From positions 1 to 64,000 of the forward strand of contig JASLPY010000014.1 in NCBI GenBank assembly GCA_030744755.1: a DNA stretch of 64,000 bases, given 5' to 3'. A program made the translations under genes and the position numbers. This DNA is from Kiritimatiellia bacterium (GTDB lineage Bacteria > Verrucomicrobiota > Kiritimatiellia > UBA8416 > JADHWI01). Below the pieces are notes generated by a model. It saw nothing but the letters and a program-made list of their open reading frames with translations. It was not told the DNA's origin and made no database searches. Positions 37,621 to 45,509 of this stretch are shown piece after piece. Within the stretch, counting starts at the first letter, position 1. Each line of letters starts with the position of its first letter.

Positions 37621-39135
37621 GTGAGACTGCGGCATATAGACAACCCGCTGAGCGAGATAAGGCGCGACTGGTGGCGTTTTCTGCTCTTCTATGCCGGAAT
37701 AGCCTTATTCGTGCCGGTTTGGTTCAACGCCGCTAAGCGTGGCATGCTTTCGGCAGAGTACTCCCACATCACCCTAACCCCCATCCTGGCGGCAGTAGTC
37801 TACCTATGGACAAAACAGAAGGGCGCCGATGCTGCGGCGGAACGCTCATCGTGGATCCTGTGGGCCGCCGGCCTGGGGCTTCATGCAGCCGGCGCCTGGC
37901 TGGACAAAACCTCTCTCTCACAGCTCGGGTTCCCCTTATTGCTAACCGGATCGGCGGGAGCCCTCTTCGGCCGGAACCAAGGAAAGCGCCTGCTGGTTCC
38001 GTCCTTGCTCCTGTTCCTGGGGCTCGGACTGCCGTCCGAACTGATGCTGACCGCATTCAGAGGCCCCCTGCGCCTCTTCGCCGCCGGATTTGCGTTTGAC
38101 TCCATTGGCACCATCATGCCACAGCTCGCGCCATACACGTTGAAAGGATCGGTCATCGTCACACTTCTTGATACATTTGACGTAGCGGCGGAATGTAGCA
38201 GCGTCCGGTCCCTGACCGCCCTGCTCATCCTGGGCACGCTGGTGGGTTGGTATTGCCGGCTCTCCCTTCGCGCCAGGTGCAGTTATGCCATAGGCCTTGT
38301 TATTGCCGGTATCGCCTCCAAGGTTCTACAGATCTGCCTCACTTTCGGTACGGTCGTAGGCAGCGAACAGCTATTCACCCTTCAAGGAGCACACACGTTC
38401 TGGGACCTGTCCATTTTCACTTTGCTCGTCCTGTGCAGTCCTCTCATCGCGCGCGCCGCCAACAAGTGGCATCCACGCCTGAGCATCGTGCGCGCGGTTG
38501 CGCTGGTGCTGGTCCTGTCCTATGCAGTCAGCCTGACACTAATGGCACAGCAAAGCGCCACGACCCCACTCGTGGTCGAGTTCGGCACGCACCTGACAGG
38601 TACCGTACTGGTGGATGGATCCAGAGTGCCGTCGGCCATTCTCCCGTTGGCGACACCAGGCAAGGAGGGGCTCTTGAGGTGGTCCTGGCTCTTTACAAGC
38701 GGACTTTTTCACTGGGATATGGCGCACTTACTGACAAACCTGCTTGTCCTTCTGCTTCTCGGCGAGGCCCTTGGAAACAGACTGGGGCGATGGATGCTTG
38801 TCGTACTGCTTGGCGGGCAGGCGACAGCCTGCGCCGCAGGTCTGCTGGTCCTGCCACCGGGGGCAACCGCGGCCACTACCGTATTCGTCGGTGCCAGCGG
38901 AGCTGTCTCAGCACTTTTTGGAGCCTTTCTTGTGGCTATGCTTACCGGCGGGCGAAAACTTGCGGGAATTATTCTCTGCGCCGTCTACTCCGCAGGCATA
39001 GCCCTGAACGCCGCAACAATAAGGCCGGGACTGAGCTTCTCCGTATCATCACATTTCGCAGCGCTGGCATTCGGACTACTTGCCGGACTCCTGATCCTGC
39101 GCCTACGGGCAAACATCCGCGACGGACAAGCCTAA
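37621..39135 (+). CDS. Exosortase-like / rhomboid protease fusion
   Basis: A 504-residue polytopic membrane protein with GTG start. Residues 20-290 resemble exosortase/EpsH: YSHITLTPILAAVVYLW near 47, then ECSSVRSLTALLILG with candidate active-site Cys192 and Arg196. The usual N-x-x-R arginine is Gln237 (SKVLQI), and a His at 258 (GAHTFWD) could be the third residue. Residues 340-495 form a rhomboid core: HWDMAHLLTN (364-373), the GASGA serine motif with Ser426, and His478 in SSHFAALAFGLLAG. The pairing resembles the exosortase-protease fusion XrtE but with a rhomboid instead of a CAAX protease. I know of no described exosortase-rhomboid fusion. Probably processes C-terminal sorting signals. 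Confidence 0.8.
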   Translation: MRLRHIDNPLSEIRRDWWRFLLFYAGIALFVPVWFNAAKRGMLSAEYSHITLTPILAAVVYLWTKQKGADAAAERSSWILWAAGLGLHAAGAWLDKTSLSQLGFPLLLTGSAGALFGRNQGKRLLVPSLLLFLGLGLPSELMLTAFRGPLRLFAAGFAFDSIGTIMPQLAPYTLKGSVIVTLLDTFDVAAECSSVRSLTALLILGTLVGWYCRLSLRARCSYAIGLVIAGIASKVLQICLTFGTVVGSEQLFTLQGAHTFWDLSIFTLLVLCSPLIARAANKWHPRLSIVRAVALVLVLSYAVSLTLMAQQSATTPLVVEFGTHLTGTVLVDGSRVPSAILPLATPGKEGLLRWSWLFTSGLFHWDMAHLLTNLLVLLLLGEALGNRLGRWMLVVLLGGQATACAAGLLVLPPGATAATTVFVGASGAVSALFGAFLVAMLTGGRKLAGIILCAVYSAGIALNAATIRPGLSFSVSSHFAALAFGLLAGLLILRLRANIRDGQA

Positions 39136-39162
39136 AGACAGCGGCTCCCCCGTTACGCGCTA

Positions 39163-39222
39163 GTAGATCGGCTCTCCATAGCTGATCGACCCCATGGTGC
39201 AGCTCTGGAGAGCCGCACCTAC
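39163..39222. repeat. Family F GTAG hairpin pair, copy 2
   Basis: GTAG at 39163 with stem ATCGGCTCTCC...GCTGATC; on the minus strand, GTAG followed by GTGCGGCTCTCCAGAGCTGC. It lies in the convergent gap after the exosortase-rhomboid gene and shares GGCTCTCCAGAGC with copy 1 at 35776. Confidence 0.75.
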
Positions 39223-39234
39223 TGCCGCCCGACC

Positions 39235-39274
39235 TGCCTTGCACCGGGAGGGTCCGCGGCCCCGCGGACCGTGT
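39235..39274. repeat. Family D hairpin, partial copy
   Basis: Only the right part (GGGAGGGTCCGCGGCCCCGC onward, with the GGTCCGCG / CGCGGACC stem) is present, directly after the family F pair. Confidence 0.65.
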
Positions 39275-39317
39275 CAACCATCAGCCATTCGTTGTTTTGC
39301 CAACAGCAGAACAACGT

Positions 39318-40124
39318 CTATATCTGCGAGCAGTCTGCGGGAACGAGGAAGTAGTTGGTGATCTTCGAGACCGTGTCCTTGTACTTGGGCAGTTTCTTCA
39401 TACGCTGCCACTCAGGATGAACCATAAACGCTTTCCAGTGGGCCTTGTGCTCCTCTTCGTTGGCCGCCGACAGCATGTACGTAAGATTCGGCACATCGGG
39501 TCCGATAAGGGTCTCGCCAAAGAAGACCGGGGCAAGGCCTGTATCCCGCATGACCTGCGTTTCACCGGTGTCGAACATGTCTACCTTGCCAGCGGCGCGC
39601 TCTTCATTGTGAGCTTCGTAAATCCGCACCTCGAACATCCGGGGCTTCTTCCCGGGCGTCTGCTTCGGGAGCTCGATCACTGGTATCGACGTAAAGGCTT
39701 TCATAAACCTGCTCTCGACTCGTGTATACGCCGGATCCTTCTTGGGGCATGCAAAACTCTCGCCAGCGGCCTTCTGGTAAACAGCGTCTGCCTGAAGCTT
39801 CGGGTTCAGATCTGAGAACGCCTGCGTAGTCGCGTAAGGAATGAGCACATGTACCGACAGGTCGTCTGTTTTCTTCATATCCGTGAATACACCGATCGGG
39901 CTGCTACCAATTCGGTTTAGGGCTGGAACCAGCGCCTTGGAGACGTAGTTTAGCACTATCTTCTGCTTTTCGGCATCTTTGACGCGGTAAATGCGGTACT
40001 CGTAGTACTCCTGTTTCTTCTTAGCATCTCCATCCTGTGCACGTACCGTACCGCCGACACCTGTCATGGCCGCCGCTACTAAAGATGTCTTTAAAAAAAC
40101 CCTGCGTGTTGCTGACTTAGTCAT
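39318..40124 (-). CDS. Tat-exported NIPSNAP-domain protein
   Basis: A 268-residue protein with Tat motif (TRRVFLKTSL, residues 6-15). Two ferredoxin-like NIPSNAP repeats follow: YYEYRIYRVKDAEKQKIV near 40 and FEVRIYEAHNEERAAGKVD near 163, the latter with HKAHWKAFMVHPEWQRMKKL. The function of NIPSNAP proteins in bacteria is unknown. The start overlaps the end of the upstream DAHP synthase/chorismate mutase gene by 8 bases and has its own AGGAGG inside that gene's last codons, so the two are translationally coupled. In PVC bacteria exported NIPSNAP genes occur with sugar-degradation loci. Confidence 0.85.
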   Translation of the reverse strand: MTKSATRRVFLKTSLVAAAMTGVGGTVRAQDGDAKKKQEYYEYRIYRVKDAEKQKIVLNYVSKALVPALNRIGSSPIGVFTDMKKTDDLSVHVLIPYATTQAFSDLNPKLQADAVYQKAAGESFACPKKDPAYTRVESRFMKAFTSIPVIELPKQTPGKKPRMFEVRIYEAHNEERAAGKVDMFDTGETQVMRDTGLAPVFFGETLIGPDVPNLTYMLSAANEEEHKAHWKAFMVHPEWQRMKKLPKYKDTVSKITNYFLVPADCSQI

Positions 40125-41193
40125 TTCCTACCTCCTGTTGACGTATTGCTTCTTCATGTATGCTTTCAAAAAGTTCAAAAACAAACTCGGCCGCCAGGCC
40201 CAGTTCACTGCCCGACACCGCGCGGCTGGCAACAATCTCGTTCCAGCGCCCGGGCTGTAGCGTCGATATACCGTTCTTCCGCTTAAGATCGCCCATCTCC
40301 CTGACAATCTCCATGCGTTTTCCTAGTACCTCTATCAGTTGTTTGTCCAGGCTGTCGACCTCGAAACGGAGCTCCTTTATCCTGGCCTGGTATTCCTCGC
40401 ATTGGATCAACTCGCTCTTGACCGTCAGGCGCTCTATGAGCACATGGAATTGCTCAGGGGTAAGCTGCTGCTTGGAATCACTCAATGCATTGGCAGGATC
40501 AACGTGGACCTCAATCATCAGCCCATCATAGAGCAAGTCCAGCGCTTCCTGCGCAATTGAGAAGATCAGGTCGGACTTCCCGCAGATGTGGCTGGGATCG
40601 CATAGAATCGGTACACCGGGCAGGCGCCGCTTGAACTCGATGGGTATCTTCCAGTGAGGTGCAAACCTGTACAGAACCTTCTTCGACGTACTGAATCCCC
40701 TGTGAATGACACCGATCTTGCGTAATCCGGCTCCGTGGAAGCGCTCGAGAGCACCAATCCACAGTTCAAGATCCGGACTGATCGGGTTCTTCACAAACAC
40801 CCGCATGTCGGTTCCCTTCATGGCATCCGCCAGGGACTGGACCGCGAACGGGTTGGGCGTGGTGCGCGCACCAATCCAGACAACATCAATATTGTGCTCC
40901 AGGCAGGCTTCAACGTGCTCCGGCGTCGCTACCTCGACCCCAACCGGAAGACCGTATTCCTCTTTAACCCTGACCAGCCATTCGAACCCTTCTACCCCCA
41001 CTCCCTCAAACGCCCCTGGATGAGTTCTCGGTTTCCACATGCCTGCGCGAAAGAAACCCAGTCCGCAGTCCTTCAGTCCCCGGGCTGTCGCCAGCAGTTG
41101 ATCTTCTGTTTCAGCACTGCAGGGCCCCGCCCCCAGAAATGTATTCCCTATGGGTAATCCCCACTCACTCAAAGGTGTTACAGGCAGATCCAT
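40117..41193 (-). CDS. Bifunctional DAHP synthase / chorismate mutase
   Basis: Start at 41193 (MDLPVTPLSEWGLPIGNTFL) chosen for the AAGGAG just upstream; a frame to 41208 uses TTG. The N-terminal 260 residues are a KDPG-aldolase-like (KDO8P-type) DAHP synthase: GPCSAE, GIGART-like WIGARTTPNPFAVQ, KNPISPD, and CDPSHICGK. The C-terminal 85 residues are an AroQ-type chorismate mutase (ELRFEVDSLDKQLIEVLGKR). Together they catalyse the first step of the shikimate pathway and commit chorismate to prephenate; the fusion order is known from Bacteroidetes and related groups. It stands alone apart from the coupled NIPSNAP gene. Confidence 0.9.
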   Translation of the reverse strand: MDLPVTPLSEWGLPIGNTFLGAGPCSAETEDQLLATARGLKDCGLGFFRAGMWKPRTHPGAFEGVGVEGFEWLVRVKEEYGLPVGVEVATPEHVEACLEHNIDVVWIGARTTPNPFAVQSLADAMKGTDMRVFVKNPISPDLELWIGALERFHGAGLRKIGVIHRGFSTSKKVLYRFAPHWKIPIEFKRRLPGVPILCDPSHICGKSDLIFSIAQEALDLLYDGLMIEVHVDPANALSDSKQQLTPEQFHVLIERLTVKSELIQCEEYQARIKELRFEVDSLDKQLIEVLGKRMEIVREMGDLKRKNGISTLQPGRWNEIVASRAVSGSELGLAAEFVFELFESIHEEAIRQQEVGND

Positions 41194-41249
41194 CGGTCTC
41201 CTTTTCAAGTATTTTAGAGTCGCGCGGACATTAAGACAAGTAGGGCTCC

Positions 41250-44200
41250 CTACTCTTCGCAGACAACCCTGAAGCCCACGCTGAAAACTTTCTGGTAGTC
41301 ATGGTACGCCATACGGTAACTGGACGATGCACGTTCCGGGCGCTCATACCATGACCCTCCACGTACCGCGCGCTTTGGCCCGTGCTCGGCGTTGTTCCTG
41401 CCATCACCGTCAATGTAGGGATAGGGTGCGTAAGCGGAGCGCGTCCATTCCGCAACGTTGCCGTGCATGTTGAAAAGCCCCCATGGATTAGCCGCATACG
41501 TCGCCACGCAATGTTCGATTGTCGCGGAGACCTTTGCCCCGTCATTTACCGTAGCCCGACTGGGCCGCCAGTCGGGTAATGCCCCCGACGGTAAACCCCA
41601 TCCCAGCGTGGGCATCTTCTTCAGATTGATATCGGCCAGGTTGGCCATCTTTCCGAAATCGGCATCTGCAGGACCAAACCACATTGCCGTATCCGTACCA
41701 GCGCGGCACGCCCATTCCCATTGAGCTTCACTTGGCAGGTCAAACTTCTCACCTGTCTTTTCCGAGAGCCATTCGCAGAACGACTTGGCCGCCGCCCACG
41801 ATACACGCGTCACTGGCTGTCGTGGCAGGTTGAGACTGTCTCCCCGCTCCCTGATGCTGAACTGCAGAAAATCACCGTGCTCCAGCCGGCTATCATGCTT
41901 CGGATCAAAACGAGCGAACTGTTCGTTGCTGATCTCGAACGAGCCCATCCAGAATGGTTTGCCGATCCGGACGCTTGCGCAGGGGCCCTCGTCTGGCCAA
42001 GCATCATCATTCCCCATCACGAACTCGCCCGACGGAATCTGCACCAGCTCCAGCGATATCCCCTCGCCCAGGTCAATCGTCCGCTTGTTCTCTTTTTGCA
42101 TGCTCCTGGCGTTCGATGCATTAAACGGCCAATGGCTCGCCTTGAGATCCACCCTTGGGCGTGCCTTACGCGGCCGGGGCATAATGAACTCATTCTTCAC
42201 CATGTCGATCGGCTCTTCGGGATCCTCATTGATCCCTGCATACAGCGCCATCATGGCCCGCCTTCGCTTACTCTGGTTGTCAACCTTGGCCATTCCCACC
42301 ACCTCTTTCCAGGTACCGTGCGCAGGTGCCCCGAGATCAAACCAGGTGATTAGCCTGTCAAGAGATTCGTCGTCCAGCTTCACGTTACTATGCCCCTTGT
42401 TCAGCATCTGGAACAGTTTCGTCGTATCCGCATGCCATTCATAAGGCGCATTCAGATGCATATCCGACTCTATAGTCGGTGTGCGAACGTAACGGCGTAT
42501 AGCCATGTATGACGGGGTGAACTTGGTACCCGACCGGTAGCCCCCTGTGGCACCCTCCGGATGCTCCGCAGGCCTGTGAGTGAAGTTCGGAAGTAGCGCG
42601 CCCTTCTTGTTCTTCTTCTCACCGTTGTGACACCCGACACAGTACCTGTCCAGTACCGGCTGCACCTCGGAAACAAACGAGAACCCACGCGTCTTGCCAA
42701 GCCACGGGGTTATCTCAACAGGCCGTTTCCTTGAAGCTATCGTTCCCTTCGTCGGCGGAACCATATTCTGCGGCTCATGACAACCCACGCATGACACATT
42801 CTCGCCAGGCATGGCCGTGGTCCAGCTCCGCATGATCTGAATCGCCTTGCCTTCGGCGTCCAGCGGTTGAAAGGATATTGGAACGTTCGCCGGCACATTG
42901 AAGAATGCCGACCCGTCCTTTTCAACTGGTACCGTTCCGAGGACACGTTTCACATCCCACGGACCGTCCATGCCGACCCGGTTCTGCTGTCCGCCCATCC
43001 CGTGGTAGGCGTAATGGTAGGTGAAGAGCCTCATCTTCTTGACCGTGCCCCTCGGAACGCCCTGCAATCCAGGGCCTTCATATATGTCCGTGATATAGAC
43101 CGTCGCGTCCTTGCGCGCAAGATCCACCCGGTCTGGAATAACCGGTGGGACCTCCGTTTTCCGCATGGGGATTGGTTCCAGGAGGGCGAATCCGTTCTCC
43201 CGCCTCAGGAGCATCATATTGTCGAACACGTCAACCAGGTACAACCCCCACTTGTCCTTGGAGGACAGCTGGGCCGATACAAGGAAGTACTTGGTGCTAA
43301 GCGGGTACGGATGTAGAAACTTGGGCCAACTCGCGTTAACCAGTCCGTCAAGTATGATCGGTTCAACCTCTTTGCCGTAGCCGGGTATCCTCTGAACGAC
43401 ACCGTCGGCCTCAAAGCGCCCTATGGCGGGATCAAACAGTACCAGCTCGCCGATCCGCTTCACACCATGATGCCCTGTCACGATTCCTGCCACCATCGTG
43501 GGATGCCCTGGAACAGGCCGCGCGTAGAAAATGGCATTGGGCCAGTACGAATTGCTGCCGTAGTACTCTGCCTGGTTCGTGCCGTCGGGGTTCATATGAA
43601 ACAGTATACGCCCGACATAATGCGGGATATCCGAGTATTCCCATCGAAGATACATGACACGGCCATTTGGCAAGACCGTGGGGCACCAGTTATGCTCCTG
43701 GTCGATTGTCAGCCTCCGAATCTTTCCCGTCTTTGTTTCCAGGAGGTAGATGTTGGTGACATGGGATGAACCTTTAACACAGGGCACGCCCACAAATGGC
43801 GCGGTTGACGTGAAGATTATGTTGCCATTGGGCAAGTAACAGGCGTCATAGTTGTCAACGTCTGGTTCTATAATCAGCGGCAGCTCCCGCAGGCCGTCGC
43901 CCCCCACCCCGGCCTCGTACACCTGCCATCGCTTGTTCTTGCCCGGCATTGAGAAGAGCATCCTGTCGCCATTGAAATGCAGGTCCACATCGCCGACAAA
44001 CTTGTCACCTTCCGGCTTGAACACCAGATCCAGGTCACCTTCAAGTTTCCCCAGCGATAATGTGACAATGTCATTCTTGTAACCTGTGTGCCGCAAACTG
44101 GAATTGCTTTGCCAGTTGGCAGGGAGGGCCAGGTTACGCTCCGTTCTGCGTACCAACAGGATCTTCTCGAAATCAAGCAACGGGTTGGACAGTAGCGCCT

Positions 44201-45194
44201 CACGGCGCAAAGCCGTGAGCTCCTTCATAACGGCCTCGCTTGGTTTATCCGCTTCTGCCTTAAGCTTTTCCAACCTCGCTATAAACTCGGCCCCCCTGAC
44301 ATATTTCTTCCCGTACGTCGTCGACAAGTCCTTTATTGCACGCTCCAACGGTACAATCAGTGCATCGAACTGCCCAGCACTGGCCGGCCCCGGAGTTACT
44401 GCCCCACCCGAAGCAATCTTACCTACCGGTGCAGCCACAACCTTCTGCCACTGCTTCTTGTCACCAAGGTAGCCGATGATGTTGGCAGTCAGCTTCTCCA
44501 GGTTGGCTCTATGCGGATTCTCTCCATAACTGTAATGAGGCAGTCGCCAGCCCATGACTATAATGCGCCCCTTGCCAACCGAGTACTCAGCCATGGGTTT
44601 TTCGCCCGCACCAGGCGAGTTTGCGAGCAGCATGCCTCCCGAGATGCTCGTCCCATGGAAATCCGAGTAGGCCGGATAACCCTTGTTGCTTAAGTCAACC
44701 CTGCCGCCGTTGAATCTAAGGCCGTTGAAAACGGGATGCTTCTTATTGACAGGAATCAGCCCGGCGTACCCACTGTCATTCCCCGGACCGCCAAGCCTGG
44801 GTCGAGTTGGTTCAATCCCCAGGTTGTTGACCATCGCCAGCGCTGCACCAGAGAGATACAGACTACCGCCACCATTAACGTATCCCTTCAAAGCCTTCAG
44901 CGTTGGGGCGTCATAGATGGGGCCAGTCTGCGCAATGTCGTCGCCCTGGTGATACCAGATAACACTGAATTCTGAGATCTTCTGCGGTTTTCCTGAGGCG
45001 TTGGCAAATCTGCCGCCGCCCAGCGCGCGAACAGATGCCGCAGAATGCCGCTCCGTTCCGAGTTTGTAGGCAGCCTTACCCTCGGCCCCAAGCCTATCGG
45101 GAGACGCGGTCTTCACAAGGAACCCCACGCTGGCAGCACTTACCGTCCCGGCAATCAGAAACGAGGCCCATGCAACCATACCAAGTTTTCTCAT
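41250..45194 (-). CDS. Exported multidomain heme protein: HzsA-like propeller plus SUMF1-like domain
   Basis: A 1,314-residue protein with a signal peptide and GGAGGAG ribosome-binding site. Order: an N-terminal glutamine-amidotransferase-like domain (residues 20-250, YVNGGGSLYLSGAAL); a hydrazine-synthase-alpha-like propeller (about 360-780, WYxP-type NGRVMYLRWEYSD); two c-type heme motifs CVGCH near 800 and 850; and a SUMF1/FGE-like domain (about 1040-1310, GEFVMGNDDAWPDEG, NMHGNVAEWTRSAYAPYPYI, RAVRGGSWYE). The FGE catalytic cysteine pair is absent (SWYERPERAS), so it should not generate formylglycine. Related to hydrazine synthase subunit alpha, but nothing else suggests anammox. Exact function unknown; likely a periplasmic redox or sugar-interacting protein. 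Confidence 0.82.
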   Translation of the reverse strand: MRKLGMVAWASFLIAGTVSAASVGFLVKTASPDRLGAEGKAAYKLGTERHSAASVRALGGGRFANASGKPQKISEFSVIWYHQGDDIAQTGPIYDAPTLKALKGYVNGGGSLYLSGAALAMVNNLGIEPTRPRLGGPGNDSGYAGLIPVNKKHPVFNGLRFNGGRVDLSNKGYPAYSDFHGTSISGGMLLANSPGAGEKPMAEYSVGKGRIIVMGWRLPHYSYGENPHRANLEKLTANIIGYLGDKKQWQKVVAAPVGKIASGGAVTPGPASAGQFDALIVPLERAIKDLSTTYGKKYVRGAEFIARLEKLKAEADKPSEAVMKELTALRREALLSNPLLDFEKILLVRRTERNLALPANWQSNSSLRHTGYKNDIVTLSLGKLEGDLDLVFKPEGDKFVGDVDLHFNGDRMLFSMPGKNKRWQVYEAGVGGDGLRELPLIIEPDVDNYDACYLPNGNIIFTSTAPFVGVPCVKGSSHVTNIYLLETKTGKIRRLTIDQEHNWCPTVLPNGRVMYLRWEYSDIPHYVGRILFHMNPDGTNQAEYYGSNSYWPNAIFYARPVPGHPTMVAGIVTGHHGVKRIGELVLFDPAIGRFEADGVVQRIPGYGKEVEPIILDGLVNASWPKFLHPYPLSTKYFLVSAQLSSKDKWGLYLVDVFDNMMLLRRENGFALLEPIPMRKTEVPPVIPDRVDLARKDATVYITDIYEGPGLQGVPRGTVKKMRLFTYHYAYHGMGGQQNRVGMDGPWDVKRVLGTVPVEKDGSAFFNVPANVPISFQPLDAEGKAIQIMRSWTTAMPGENVSCVGCHEPQNMVPPTKGTIASRKRPVEITPWLGKTRGFSFVSEVQPVLDRYCVGCHNGEKKNKKGALLPNFTHRPAEHPEGATGGYRSGTKFTPSYMAIRRYVRTPTIESDMHLNAPYEWHADTTKLFQMLNKGHSNVKLDDESLDRLITWFDLGAPAHGTWKEVVGMAKVDNQSKRRRAMMALYAGINEDPEEPIDMVKNEFIMPRPRKARPRVDLKASHWPFNASNARSMQKENKRTIDLGEGISLELVQIPSGEFVMGNDDAWPDEGPCASVRIGKPFWMGSFEISNEQFARFDPKHDSRLEHGDFLQFSIRERGDSLNLPRQPVTRVSWAAAKSFCEWLSEKTGEKFDLPSEAQWEWACRAGTDTAMWFGPADADFGKMANLADINLKKMPTLGWGLPSGALPDWRPSRATVNDGAKVSATIEHCVATYAANPWGLFNMHGNVAEWTRSAYAPYPYIDGDGRNNAEHGPKRAVRGGSWYERPERASSSYRMAYHDYQKVFSVGFRVVCEE

Positions 45195-45310
45195 GAATCT
45201 CCTCCAGCCTTAAGCTTGTAAAATGCAACAAATGATCACGGAATCATAGCACCCAGAGCCAGGGATGAGAAGCCCGGCCTGTGCAATGCAGCGATGAAGA
45301 ATCGCTGCAG

Positions 45311-45409
45311 GGATTAGGCGTTAGGGGTTAGGCGTTAGCGGGAAAGCTCCGCCCTCCGCGTAGCGCCTAACCACTAACCACTGCGTTCTGCGCTCACAGC
45401 GCAGAACGC
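45311..45409. repeat. Inverted short-unit array and perfect hairpin
   Basis: GGATTAGGCGTTAGGGGTTA (45311-45330) and CGCCTAACCACTAACCA (45364-45380) are inverted arrays of a TTAGGCG-type unit. They are followed by a perfect 11-bp hairpin GCGTTCTGCGC / GCGCAGAACGC (45383-45393 and 45399-45409). Intergenic, upstream of the plus-strand heme-protein gene. Confidence 0.7.
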
Positions 45410-45509
45410 TCAACCCAAGAAAACAATTCACAATACCGACAGGAATGTGACATCATTTGTCCGTGCTCCAATAGGGCGACAACAGTCCACAAACCAAGGA
45501 ACGCGACGC

